Shown here piece after piece: positions 1 to 9,264 of a stretch of 64,000 bases of DNA. Source of the stretch: Paenibacillus bovis (lineage in GTDB: Bacteria; Bacillota; Bacilli; Bacillales; Bacillaceae_C). The stretch covers positions 1 through 64,000 of the forward strand of contig VEFU01000006.1 of assembly GCA_007679095.1 (NCBI GenBank). The letters run 5' to 3'. Position numbers and translations under genes: made by a program. Position 1 is the stretch's first letter. Every line of letters starts with the position of its first letter. The notes beneath the pieces were generated by a model. It had not been told where the DNA came from, searched no databases, and was given only the letters and a program-made list of their open reading frames with translations.

Positions 1-251
1 GGTGACTTAATTCTACCAAGAAAAGGTCTTCCTTTTTATATGGAATTTTTCATTTACACAAAATATTTTATACTCTCAGATTTATAAAGATGATTAACTT
101 AACTAGTTAAAAGAAAGTGGTTTTTCAATCATTAATAGCATATATAAATACTATAATGTCTTTTTAATGTTTGCAACGAACTATAAGTTGTATAAGAAAT
201 TTGTGTTTTTTCATAAATTGTTATTATAAAGAAAAAGGGGAGGGAGTGTTT

Positions 252-659
252 TTGTCAAAAATCTTTTTGCACTTTAGTAGAATCTTTCTTGGGATTGTTT
301 TTTTACTTGCAGGTATCAACGGCTATTTTGTCATCTTTGAACTCGAACCATTTATTGCTACTAGCCCAGAAGCTATGGCCTTATTTGAGTTTAAATATCT
401 TTTAATCGTTGAAAAAACAATCGAAGTAATTTGTGGAATACTTTTATTAACCAATCAATTTATTCCATTAGCAATTGCTATATTAGCACCAATTGTAGCT
501 AATATTTTCCTACTACATTTGTTTCTTGATCCTTCTTTACTGCTACTAGCGATATTACTTGTTATTTCATTAGGATATATGATGTATTGTTATCGAGATA
601 ACTTTATGCGAATTTTGGAGAGGAAAGTAAGCCTATCTGATAACGGAAAAAGGCTGTAA
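252..659 (+). CDS. DoxX-like small membrane protein
   Basis: Integral membrane protein of 135 residues with about four hydrophobic segments (near residues 8-28, 45-67, 70-90 and 93-114) and a short basic tail, which fits the DoxX-like superfamily. No enzymatic role is established for most members and none is shown by this sequence. I start it at the TTG at 252, which follows a strong ribosome site (aaaggggaggga); a longer reading from 171 has no ribosome site. It stands 98 bp upstream of an efflux gene on the same strand and could be co-transcribed with it. The family call rests on topology and general appearance, so it is only moderately sure. Confidence 0.6.
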   Translation: MSKIFLHFSRIFLGIVFLLAGINGYFVIFELEPFIATSPEAMALFEFKYLLIVEKTIEVICGILLLTNQFIPLAIAILAPIVANIFLLHLFLDPSLLLLAILLVISLGYMMYCYRDNFMRILERKVSLSDNGKRL

Positions 660-757
660 GCTAATTACCATACATTCATACAAACTTTTTGATACAATCA
701 ATGATAGTCGGTAATGAAGTTTTATCGCATTAATATTGCTTCTAGGGAGAAAACAGA

Positions 758-2116
758 ATGTTAGCTAAAAACAAACAACATGAAAAACTCATCATTATTG
801 CCGTTGCATTAGGGGTAATTTTAAACCCATTAAATACAACAATGATTACTGTAGCATTACCTGCAATACAAGAAGACTTCCATTTAAATTCCACTGAGAT
901 TTCTTGGCTTATCGCATCATATTTTATTATCAGCGCTATTTTTACTCCATTGATAGGAAAATTAAGTGATACATATGGTAGAAAAAATATTTTTATCATG
1001 GGGTTAGGATTAGTAATTGTTTCTTCTATTCTAGCTCCACTGTCACCAAATATGCCATTATTGCTTATCACAAGAGGTATTCAAGCTATCGGTACTTCAG
1101 CTCTTTATCCAGCAGGAATTGGGATCATTCGTAATAACATACATCATAATCAAAATCGTGTAATCGGTACTTTATCTGTTTTTGCCACAACTTCAGCTGC
1201 ATTCGGACCGACAATTAGTGGTTTATTAATACAGTTTGGTGGTTGGCCAATAATATTCTATGTGAATTTACCGGTTATTTTAATTAGTGCTATTTTCACT
1301 ATGTTTTTTATTCCAAAAGATAAGAAAACAGCTGCTACAACATATAAATGGGATGGAGTTGGGATACTTCTATTTAGTTTAACCATTACAATATGGATGG
1401 TATTTTTACTTTCTTTAGAAGCTGGATTTCAAATCGGAACTTTATTTGTAGCTGCAGTAATCACGATATTGTTTTATGTTTATGAAAAAAGAAGAGAAGA
1501 GCCATTTATCAATGTGAATTTTTTTAAGAAAAATATGAATATTACATTGATCTACGGTCAATATATTTTATCAACCGTTATCTTCTTTGCAATTTTACTT
1601 AGTTTGCCAACGTATCTACAAGGTGTGTTAGAAACAAGTTCAAGAGTAACTGGTATCACGATGCTGTCTTTGTCAATTTTTGCGATGGTTACAACACCAA
1701 TAGCGACAAGATGGATGGAAAGAGCTGGATTTCGTATACCATTATTAAGTAGTGTTTCAATGGTATTAATAGGTGTAATATTATTAGCAACAATCAATCA
1801 TACATCTCCATTATATTGGGTTGCCATTGTGTTAGCTGTCTCTGGTATTGCAAATGGTGTACAAAATATCGGATTACAAAACTTACTGTATTCCTTCATC
1901 GATAAATCAGAAAGTGGAATTGCGTCTGGGCTACTCATGACTTCAAGATTTCTTGGTAACATTTTAGCTTCTAGCATATATGGCGTTGCATTTGCGACCG
2001 GTATGAATGATGGAAATATGAAGAACATGGCTTTCGTCTTAATTTTCGTAGCAATCATATTGTTTCCTGTAATGCTTTATGTTACGAGACACGAAAGAAA
2101 GAAGAGCCTTGATTAA
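758..2116 (+). CDS. MFS multidrug efflux transporter, DHA2 (EmrB/QacA-like)
   Basis: Proton-driven drug exporter of the major facilitator superfamily in the cytoplasmic membrane, 452 residues, within the usual range for 14-helix DHA2 members. The N-terminal half opens with the DHA2-type helix 1 motif LNTTMITVALPAI and continues with the loop 2-3 signature GKLSDTYGRK; motif C-like text GPTISGLLI follows in helix 5. The ATG at 758 follows gggagaaaacag. The gene ends at a hairpin terminator. No regulator gene is adjacent. Substrate cannot be read from sequence; drugs, lipophilic cations or lipid-like molecules are all possible for this family. Confidence 0.85.
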   Translation: MLAKNKQHEKLIIIAVALGVILNPLNTTMITVALPAIQEDFHLNSTEISWLIASYFIISAIFTPLIGKLSDTYGRKNIFIMGLGLVIVSSILAPLSPNMPLLLITRGIQAIGTSALYPAGIGIIRNNIHHNQNRVIGTLSVFATTSAAFGPTISGLLIQFGGWPIIFYVNLPVILISAIFTMFFIPKDKKTAATTYKWDGVGILLFSLTITIWMVFLLSLEAGFQIGTLFVAAVITILFYVYEKRREEPFINVNFFKKNMNITLIYGQYILSTVIFFAILLSLPTYLQGVLETSSRVTGITMLSLSIFAMVTTPIATRWMERAGFRIPLLSSVSMVLIGVILLATINHTSPLYWVAIVLAVSGIANGVQNIGLQNLLYSFIDKSESGIASGLLMTSRFLGNILASSIYGVAFATGMNDGNMKNMAFVLIFVAIILFPVMLYVTRHERKKSLD

Positions 2117-2131
2117 TCACATCACTATGTT

Positions 2132-2165
2132 GACCTAGCAATTTTATTGTTAGGTCTTATTTTGT
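2132..2165 (+). terminator. Terminator after the DHA2 efflux gene
   Basis: A hairpin with arms GACCTAGCAA and TTGTTAGGTC (one G-U pair, five-base loop) is followed by a T-rich tail, 16 bp after the efflux gene stop codon. Confidence 0.75.
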
Positions 2166-2169
2166 ATAA

Positions 2170-3015
<846 letters not shown>

Positions 3016-3044
3016 TTATAAAACTTTGTTAAGGAGGAATAATT

Positions 3045-3416
3045 ATGTGGAAAATGTCAAATGGCAGGTTAATACAAGTAACAGATAGTTCTAGAATCAA
3101 ATTCAGAACTAATATTAGTAAATCATTATTACATCAACTTACCGAGATAGCTGAAAAATATAACACTCACGTAAATTATTTGCTTGAAAGTGGTCTAGAA
3201 AACCTATTAAAACATGGCATCATAACTTTTAACAAAAAAAACAGACCGAAAGATCGAGTACAATATAAAACTACTTATGATAAAGAACTACTAGAAAGCA
3301 TAAAAAAATTTGCTGAGGAAAATGATTTATTCATTAATGATGTAATCGAATATAGCACTCAATTTATAGATTATAATAATGTGAAAGACAGTGATTATAG
3401 ATATAGAGTAGAGTAA
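3045..3416 (+). CDS. Small protein with two ribbon-helix-helix-like repeats
   Basis: A 123-residue protein that I cannot name. It has a clear internal duplication: residues about 18-58 (start KFRTNISKSLLHQL) and 70-110 (start QYKTTYDKELLESI) align with each other, each giving a short strand, then a helix, a turn and a second helix (THVNYLLESGLENLL; FINDVIEYSTQFI). That order is the layout of a ribbon-helix-helix DNA-binding unit, so it could act as a single-chain tandem repressor, perhaps for the endonuclease gene 29 bp upstream. The ATG follows aaggaggaataatt. The function is inferred from predicted fold order only, without family recognition. Confidence 0.6.
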   Translation: MWKMSNGRLIQVTDSSRIKFRTNISKSLLHQLTEIAEKYNTHVNYLLESGLENLLKHGIITFNKKNRPKDRVQYKTTYDKELLESIKKFAEENDLFINDVIEYSTQFIDYNNVKDSDYRYRVE

Positions 3417-3434
3417 CGAATAAAACTCTACTCT
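3405..3434 (+). terminator. Hairpin overlapping the end of the RHH-like gene
   Basis: Perfect 10-bp arms agagtagagt and actctactct with a 10-base loop overlap the stop codon of the preceding gene. The T-run after it is weak (taacaaaact), so it may be a poor terminator or an RNA-stabilising hairpin. Confidence 0.5.
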
Positions 3435-4395
3435 TAACAAAACTACGCCCCGGACATAATATAAATTATCGGAAGTTGACTAGAAACGATTATTTCAGTC
3501 TCATAACTGAAGAATACCTTTAATAGTGAGACAAAATCAATTTTTCCATATTTATCGGAACTTCTCACAATAACATTATTAGAAGTTCCGAAATTTTAAT
3601 TCCCTATATTTAGTTCTCTTAATAAGTAAATCCAATAATCACATAACGACTTAGTACGTTTAAATATTAATATAATTTATATCTAAAATTTTGGTGTTAG
3701 TTTCTATGGAATTTCAACTTTTTCCCAAAACATCCTGCGCAGTTACAGAAGTGATTTATCTACTTCATCTCATTATTAGTGGATTAACAGCATTCCAGGG
3801 ATCTCGATGTTCTCACGCAACTGTTTCTATTTATTCATCAGTAAGTGATTCATCGTCAAATCAGCCCACGTACTATGCCCGACTAATTGCTATCCAAAAT
3901 TCGATTTGTCAGATTTGTTTAATGTGAAAAATAACACAAAGTGTTTTTATGACAGGAATCCTTGCACTAAAGCAAACAAAATACATGAGTTCACCAATCT
4001 AACAGATCTACAGCAATTGTTTACTTATAAAAAATGTGAAGGTCCTCTTTCTCTTTGAAACAAAACCATGTTTAAACTATTAGGAATATCTAGATGAAAA
4101 AAGCTTTAACCTGGAAACATACTGGTTATTTGAATAATGATACAATTTTATCTTTTGGGAAGGGAAGAAATTAACGACTCTCCTTCCCCCCTTCCTCCTA
4201 TGATTACACCATTTATCAAGCTGTATAAAATATCTCTACAGGATTATGAAACACATCACTCTGAATCAGTAATACGGAAGGTGAAATAAAAGTAATCATT
4301 CCTGGTGGTTATAAGAATAAGTTGGACTCCCTCCCCACAGTTTTATCATTCATTAATTGTACCTGTTGTTGATATCAGTATCTAGGCAATCACAA
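3435..4395. other. Gene-poor stretch of about 1 kb
   Basis: No convincing intact gene is visible on either strand in this 961-bp stretch. The longest open reading, 3691-3927 on the plus strand, has no ribosome site and an implausible composition. Short stop-interrupted fragments on the minus strand between 3700 and 3950 look faintly protein-like (for example EHRDPWNAVNPL), which would fit a decayed gene, but I cannot identify it. The stretch contains the 11-bp inverted repeat at 3555-3591 and lies between the endonuclease cassette and the end of a histidine kinase gene. Confidence 0.4.
3555..3591. repeat. 11-bp perfect inverted repeat
   Basis: Arms tcggaacttct (3555-3565) and agaagttccga (3581-3591) are separated by 15 bases and flanked by AT-rich DNA. 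It could be a two-way terminator or a protein-binding palindrome; no gene end lies right beside it, so its role is open. Confidence 0.45.
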
Positions 4396-5484
4396 TTATC
4401 CTGGTAGTACTATCCAAAAAGTATTACTCGTAGTAGTAGTATTAATTCCAATTTCACCTTGATGATGGCGTTCGATAATTTCCTTTGAAATCGCAAGTCC
4501 CAACCCCGAACCTCCTGTCATACGGCTTCTTGAAGAATCGAGTCTGTAAAATCGTCGAAATACATTTTCTCTTTCAATTTCTGGTATCGGCTCGCTAGGT
4601 CCTGTAACCATAATGCGGTAGTCCACTCCTTGCTTCACGCCTTTTAATAAAATTGGCCCTTCTCCCTTATAATAGCGAATGGCATTTTCCAACAAATTAC
4701 TGATTACCTGTTGAATGCCAACAACATGGATATCCAGACTATATGATTCAACTTCTAGTAATAAAGGGATTTTCTTTTGTTCCAATGTCCTTTCAAACAT
4801 CGCTACACATTGAAGTAGTATCGGTTTTATGTCAGTTGTTTCCTTCTCAACAATTGTTTGGACCGATAAGTGATCTAATTCCTTTAATTGCTCAAGTTGT
4901 ACTATCATTTGAGATAATCGATTTGACTCTTGATGCAATGATGCAAATAGTGCTTCGTCACCTTTTATATCCCCGTCTTTTAAGGCTAGAAGATAACCAT
5001 TTAAATTTGATAAGGGGGTTCTTATTTCATGAGATATGTCAGTTATAAGCCTGTTCCGTTGTTGCTCATTCGTTTTTAACTGTGCGATTAATTCATTATA
5101 TTGTTGAGTTAACTGACCGATTTCGTCATTTTTATATACTTTAACGGGATTTGGATAATTACCAAGCTTCAGTTCTTCTGTAGATTGAATTAAACTACGG
5201 ATAGGTTTTATAAAACGTTTAATCAAATAGAAATGAAGAATACTTCCAGTAAAGGCTACGGTAATCATTAAAATCCATAAATAATTTAAGAGGATTTGAT
5301 TAAATCGCTGCTGTTGAGAGATATTCAAATCTCCCACTTTTTCCGCTAAAAAACAAGCAGTATTATAAATAGCCCCACCACTTATAACAGTTACCATTAC
5401 AACAACTATAGTATTCAAAAATGTTAAACGCCATAAGAACCCAGTTGGAGTAATACGAGCTATTATATTATATAACCGAGACAA
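4396..5484 (-). CDS. Sensor histidine kinase
   Basis: Membrane sensor kinase of 362 residues that would phosphorylate the regulator encoded just upstream. Two membrane segments (about 20-42 and 66-88) enclose a very short outer loop of some 25 residues, so the signal is probably sensed within or next to the membrane. A HAMP linker (about 90-140) leads to the dimerisation box DISHEIRTPLSNL with phospho-acceptor His152, then an ATPase domain with N-box NLLENAIRYY and G-box GGSGLGLAISKEI. The start is TTG at 5484 after aaggggaatgggg and overlaps the end of the regulator gene by 17 bp, so the two are translationally coupled. It is the last gene of the operon that begins at 8195. Confidence 0.92.
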   Translation of the reverse strand: MSRLYNIIARITPTGFLWRLTFLNTIVVVMVTVISGGAIYNTACFLAEKVGDLNISQQQRFNQILLNYLWILMITVAFTGSILHFYLIKRFIKPIRSLIQSTEELKLGNYPNPVKVYKNDEIGQLTQQYNELIAQLKTNEQQRNRLITDISHEIRTPLSNLNGYLLALKDGDIKGDEALFASLHQESNRLSQMIVQLEQLKELDHLSVQTIVEKETTDIKPILLQCVAMFERTLEQKKIPLLLEVESYSLDIHVVGIQQVISNLLENAIRYYKGEGPILLKGVKQGVDYRIMVTGPSEPIPEIERENVFRRFYRLDSSRSRMTGGSGLGLAISKEIIERHHQGEIGINTTTTSNTFWIVLPG

Positions 5485-6154
5485 ACTTATACCCCATTCC
5501 CCTTACAGTTTGGATACGCTTTGGTTTCGATGGTTGTATTTCAATCTTTTCACGAAGTTTTTTTATATGCGCATCAATTGTACGATCTAAAACACTTCGA
5601 TCCATGTTAGGATGAATTTGTCTTATTAGTTGCTCTCGTGATAATACGATGTCTGGATTTTGCATGAAATAATATAATAGATCAAACTCATATTTTGTCA
5701 GTTTTATATTTTTTCCGTAAAGTAAAACTTGTCCTTTTCTCGGCATAATACATAATCCAGCATAGACAATTTTTTGACATAACTGTTCCGTACGACGAAG
5801 CACTGCTTCTACTTGTGCGACTAGTTCATTAGGATCAAATGGTTTTGTCATATATGCATCTGCACCTAATTTCAAACCAGAAATTCTATCTTCAATACGG
5901 ACTTTTGCTGTAAGCATGATGACCGAAACATCATTATCCTTTTGCTCTCTAATCCAACTAAAATACTCTTCACCACTCACCTTTGGTAGCATCAAATCCA
6001 AGATAATTAAACAAGGTCGATGTTCTAGAAAAACTGTTTTTGCTTCCTCTCCATCACTTGCTTCCACCACTTCATATCCATTTTTCTTTAAATACAATTG
6101 GATGAGATTTCGAATCATTTTATCATCTTCGACAACCATTATTATTTGCTTCAA
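5468..6154 (-). CDS. OmpR/PhoB-family response regulator
   Basis: DNA-binding response regulator, 228 residues. The receiver domain carries the acidic pair ED at residues 10-11, phospho-acceptor Asp53 (LIILDLMLPK), the switch Thr in VIMLTAK and the Lys in AYMTKPF. The C-terminal half is a winged helix of the OmpR type (EFDLLYYFMQNPDIVLSREQ, then RTIDAHIKKLREKI and VRGMGYKF). Such regulators usually bind two half-sites 11 bp apart. The TTG at 6154 follows gaggtggtttat; a longer reading to 6175 has no ribosome site. It lies 40 bp after the thioredoxin gene and overlaps its kinase gene. Likely targets are the elements at 8224-8262 and 9265-9303. Confidence 0.93.
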   Translation of the reverse strand: MKQIIMVVEDDKMIRNLIQLYLKKNGYEVVEASDGEEAKTVFLEHRPCLIILDLMLPKVSGEEYFSWIREQKDNDVSVIMLTAKVRIEDRISGLKLGADAYMTKPFDPNELVAQVEAVLRRTEQLCQKIVYAGLCIMPRKGQVLLYGKNIKLTKYEFDLLYYFMQNPDIVLSREQLIRQIHPNMDRSVLDRTIDAHIKKLREKIEIQPSKPKRIQTVRGMGYKFVSVI

Positions 6155-6194
6155 ATAAACCACCTCTATTCTCATTTTATATGATAGAAGAGGA

Positions 6195-6773
6195 TTATTG
6201 CATCATTTCATACTGTTGAACCATGAAATCGTAATTCATTGCACCCCTTACGATAAATTGAATACGCCCTTCCGAATCAATCATATATGTTGTAGGATAA
6301 GCTAAAACTTGATACTCCCTAGAGACAGCAGATTCTTCATCTAAAGGAATCGTTAATGACAGATTTAATTCATCGACAAAGTTTGGAACATTTTTGGGAC
6401 TTGATTCTGTTTGTGATAAATTCACTGCCAACACTTGTACATCTTTATTATCTTGGAACTTTTGCATATCGGGCATTTCAGCACGACAAGGCGGACACCA
6501 TGTTGCCCAAAAGTTTAACATCACACGGGTACCCCTATAATCTGATAACCTTACTTTCTCACCATCGATTGTAGTTAATTCAAAGTCAGGAGCTAGTTCT
6601 CCTTTACGAATTCCTGAATTACTAAAATCACTAGCATCACCAGAATTATATATTTCATCTGACATTGCACTACCATATTCCCGTGCTTCTTTTTCTTTTG
6701 AAGTAACTATTAACTCATACGTTGTCCAACCAAGTAACACTATAACTATTACAATAAAAACTGCATTTTTCAT
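6195..6773 (-). CDS. TlpA/ResA-like membrane-anchored thioredoxin
   Basis: Thiol-disulfide oxidoreductase of 192 residues acting outside the membrane. A single N-terminal membrane anchor (about residues 3-20) leads, through an acidic linker, to a redoxin domain from about residue 58 (GELAPDFELTTIDG) with the active site WCPPC (Cys93 and Cys96) and a cis-Pro loop (YPTTYMID). ResA and StoA of Bacillus have the same build and draw electrons from CcdA, which is encoded 14 bp upstream here. No cytochrome c gene is present, so the partner is more likely some other exported thiol protein. The ATG follows aaaggagtaataaga. Confidence 0.9.
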   Translation of the reverse strand: MKNAVFIVIVIVLLGWTTYELIVTSKEKEAREYGSAMSDEIYNSGDASDFSNSGIRKGELAPDFELTTIDGEKVRLSDYRGTRVMLNFWATWCPPCRAEMPDMQKFQDNKDVQVLAVNLSQTESSPKNVPNFVDELNLSLTIPLDEESAVSREYQVLAYPTTYMIDSEGRIQFIVRGAMNYDFMVQQYEMMQ

Positions 6774-6787
6774 TTCTTATTACTCCT

Positions 6788-7546
6788 TTATCCTAATTTT
6801 TCAAACCATGTACCTTCTACTAATTTTAAGAGAAATTCAGTGATACGCGGCATTTGACCAGTAAATAAGATAAGTCCCATTATAATCATCATGACAGCTC
6901 CTATTTTCATGATGATTTGGCTATATCGAGTAATCCACTTAGTTGATCCAAGGAAAAACGTCAATAGAAGAAATGGTAATCCAAAACCCACAACATACAT
7001 TACAGTGTATATGGATCCTTGACCCGGGGTACTAGCTGCCAAAAATAAGATAGAAGCAAATATTGGTCCAATACAAGGTGTCCAACCAGCTGCAAAACCT
7101 GTTCCTACAAAAAAGGTTCCTAAATAACCTACTGGTTTTTTGGCAAATTGGAAACGCCTCTCTTTCATAAGTGCTGTTACATTAATCCACCCTCCGACAA
7201 AAAGTCCCATAGAAATAATAAATATTCCAGCTAAACGCTGAATAAACAGCCCTGTATTACCTATTAACAAAGTTTGAATAAATTGCCCTAAAAAGGAAGC
7301 CCCAATCCCTAAGCTAAGAAAAACAAGGGACACACCTAACAAGAAAAATACAGAATGACTTAATAATTTCTTCCTTATTTTCACGTCTTGATTTTCTTTC
7401 AATTCCTTGACACTGATTCCAGTAATATAGGATAAGTACGCGGGAAAAATAGGTAATACACAAGGCGATAAAAATGATAATGCCCCTGCACCTAATGCCC
7501 AAAAAATCCCTATCACTAACATCGTATCTGTCTCAATTCCTCCCAT
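6788..7546 (-). CDS. ccdA: CcdA-type thiol electron carrier
   Basis: Six-helix membrane protein that carries electrons from cytoplasmic thioredoxin to extracytoplasmic thiol proteins, 252 residues, close to the usual family length. The two redox cysteines are Cys29 in SFLSPCVLP and Cys158 in GWTPCIGP, both in their expected proline-flanked settings. Charged loops near residues 46-60 and 126-138 separate the two triple-helix halves. I prefer the ATG at 7546 (site aggtg, six bases away); a GTG at 7555 is possible. It overlaps the upstream membrane protein gene by 14 bp and is followed after 14 bp by the TlpA-like gene, its probable electron acceptor. Confidence 0.92.
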   Translation of the reverse strand: MGGIETDTMLVIGIFWALGAGALSFLSPCVLPIFPAYLSYITGISVKELKENQDVKIRKKLLSHSVFFLLGVSLVFLSLGIGASFLGQFIQTLLIGNTGLFIQRLAGIFIISMGLFVGGWINVTALMKERRFQFAKKPVGYLGTFFVGTGFAAGWTPCIGPIFASILFLAASTPGQGSIYTVMYVVGFGLPFLLLTFFLGSTKWITRYSQIIMKIGAVMMIIMGLILFTGQMPRITEFLLKLVEGTWFEKLG

Positions 7547-8195
7547 GTACAACACCTGCTTTCATTTTCTGAGACAATATTAGACCACAACAAATTATGA
7601 GTATAAATACTAAAAACCATGGCGCTATTGAATAGCCAAACACTATTAGAATTGGCTTTATCATTGCCAAACTTAAACTCCCTATCGACCACCCAAGGAG
7701 GATTAAAAGATTTAACCAGTGCGGGTGTACAAAATTGCGCAAAACTACAAATGTAATAATTAATAATGCTATTAAACTTAAATAACCAATCGAATAAATA
7801 TTTTTATTCCAAATTACTTGCATGAATTCATAAACGAATGATGCAGTCAAAAATATATAGGTAAAAGCTATAGAAAATGGTAGTGCATCAATCTTTCTAC
7901 GTTTATATTGAATTACGATTGTGAATCCACTTAGCAGAATAGCAAAATAAAAAGCATACGAGTCACTCGGGTAAGCTAATATAGCTAATGGATCTATGAT
8001 AAAGATATTTAAGTTTAAGATAATTTTCCCAATCCAAAGAAAGATAACAAAATGAATTAATTGCCCCGCAATTTCCTCCATACTGGCTTTCTTTTCCGCT
8101 TTTGTACTATCACTTAATATGTAGTAAGTAAGAAATCCCATACTCCAACTAAAAATGATAATAGCAATGGTCGAATGAATACTAGATAGATGCAT
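7533..8195 (-). CDS. Unidentified multi-pass membrane protein heading the ccdA operon
   Basis: I do not recognise this 220-residue protein. It has about seven hydrophobic segments (near residues 8-27, 42-66, 80-95, 105-125, 135-153, 158-178 and 184-208) and few conserved-looking polar residues apart from a His-Pro-His loop (NFVHPHW near residue 157). A CC pair lies in the last helix. It is the first gene of the operon that carries ccdA, a TlpA-like thioredoxin and a two-component system, and it overlaps ccdA by 14 bp. It could be an electron-transfer or sensing partner, but that is only context. The ATG follows ctggagggtacagct. Confidence 0.75.
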   Translation of the reverse strand: MHLSSIHSTIAIIIFSWSMGFLTYYILSDSTKAEKKASMEEIAGQLIHFVIFLWIGKIILNLNIFIIDPLAILAYPSDSYAFYFAILLSGFTIVIQYKRRKIDALPFSIAFTYIFLTASFVYEFMQVIWNKNIYSIGYLSLIALLIITFVVLRNFVHPHWLNLLILLGWSIGSLSLAMIKPILIVFGYSIAPWFLVFILIICCGLILSQKMKAGVVHGRN

Positions 8196-8223
8196 AGCTG
8201 TACCCTCCAGATAAAAATGCTCA

Positions 8224-8262
8224 ATGCCTACATTACTAAAGGTTTATGAAAGTTTGATGAAA
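8224..8262 (-). promoter_or_regulatory. Promoter element A of the ccdA/two-component operon
   Basis: Read on the minus strand, two TTTCAT half-sites (8257-8262 and 8246-8251) lie exactly 11 bp apart, followed by a possible -10 region (CTTTAGTAAT) and then the operon start 29 bp beyond the element. Of its 39 bases, 32 match a second copy upstream of the sortase gene (9265-9303). Eleven-bp spacing is typical of OmpR-family regulator sites, so the operon's own regulator is the likely ligand. Confidence 0.55.
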
Positions 8263-8311
8263 GTGGAAGAATTATTCTATTCTACTTTAAGATGCTTCAA
8301 TGACTATATAC

Positions 8312-8351
8312 AAAAAGACAACTCGAGTAGAATTTTCGAGTCGTCCTTTTT
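8312..8351 (-). terminator. Terminator after the sortase gene
   Basis: On the minus strand a nine-pair hairpin (GACGACTCG/CGAGTTGTC, one G-U pair) is followed by TTTTTG. A T-run on the other side would let it work on both strands. Confidence 0.75.
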
Positions 8352-8404
8352 TGGTTGTTTACTTATATTCCAAGCCTTTGTGTGGTTTGTTTACACAACG
8401 CTCT

Positions 8405-8995
8405 TTATTTTGGATAAGCAAATATGACGTAACGATCTGGGGCATCACCAATGAAAGAGAATGGATAACAAGTTGATACCGTTAATACTTCTTCTGCTCG
8501 ATTAGGGTCAATGACAGTTGTGTCATCTGCGTCAACGATGATATGATCGCGAATTTCATATATAAATGTACCGTGTTCCATTTTCACATGAAGCTCATCC
8601 CCATCTTCTAAATCACCGAATTGCCGAAACACAGTATCACGATGTCCTGATAATAAAATCTGTTTATTTTCACCTGGGTATCCGGTACTAATATAATGTC
8701 CTACGCCCTGAGATAATTCTTCTTCACTCGTCCCTTCAATAATTGGAATTTCACGATCAAGTCTTGGGATGTAAAATACGCCTACCGTATCACCCTCTTT
8801 GATTGAATCATAATTAAATACACCTACATTACTAATTTCCTTAATCACTTCGTCTGAGATGATAGTCCTAGCTTCCTCTAGTCGTTTACTCTCTTTTTCT
8901 TTTGTACTATATAATTGGTAACCTACATAAATAAGAAGTATTAAACCACCCATCATAATGAGTAGCGAAATTGTTTTTATTATTCGACTTACCAC
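8405..8995 (-). CDS. Class D sortase
   Basis: Membrane-anchored transpeptidase of 196 residues that joins secreted proteins to the cell wall. One N-terminal anchor (about residues 6-27) precedes the sortase barrel. The catalytic residues are all visible: His118 in LLSGHRDTVF, Cys176 in LTVSTCYPF and Arg188 in GDAPDRYVIFA. The STCYPF context and the short length fit class D (YhcS type). No protein with an obvious sorting signal is encoded nearby. The start is GTG at 8995 after gaaaggatg. The upstream DNA has the same 39-bp element as the ccdA operon, so shared control is likely. The exposed active cysteine makes that redox operon a plausible helper. Confidence 0.92.
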   Translation of the reverse strand: MVSRIIKTISLLIMMGGLILLIYVGYQLYSTKEKESKRLEEARTIISDEVIKEISNVGVFNYDSIKEGDTVGVFYIPRLDREIPIIEGTSEEELSQGVGHYISTGYPGENKQILLSGHRDTVFRQFGDLEDGDELHVKMEHGTFIYEIRDHIIVDADDTTVIDPNRAEEVLTVSTCYPFSFIGDAPDRYVIFAYPK

Positions 8996-9264
8996 TTATA
9001 TATTCATCCTTTCTATAAAATTTATATTCTTTATACGCTTTCTACTAAGCGGGTATATGTATAATGTATTAATGATAAGCCCCTCTGTCCCCTATATTCA
9101 CTTGAACTGAATACTTTCTGCGCATCCAGTGTTTTTTCTAGGTTTATATATTTTGATTACTCACTCAAATAGATTTTTAAAAATGGTCGTCTCCATGCAT
9201 ATATTATGGACAAACATTATTATTAAATGTTGCAACACATATCCTTTCTAACAAAAGTTAATTA
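8996..9264 (-). other. Long sortase leader without a clear gene
   Basis: About 270 bp separate element B from the sortase start. The only short readings on the minus strand are a five-codon one (MCCNI, 9223-9240) right after a gaaaggat site, and an 18-codon one without a ribosome site. A short palindrome (ATTCA-GTTCAAG-TGAAT near 9098-9114) is present. It may be an untranslated leader or the remains of a lost gene. Confidence 0.35.

Noticed and set aside
3691-3927. Plus-strand open reading of 78 codons in the gene-poor stretch
   Set aside because: It has no ribosome site, an odd composition rich in Ser, Cys and Ile, and no resemblance to a known protein.
8224-8427. Plus-strand open reading of 67 codons
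   Set aside because: It runs through the shared promoter element and through the sortase terminator hairpin and has no ribosome site.
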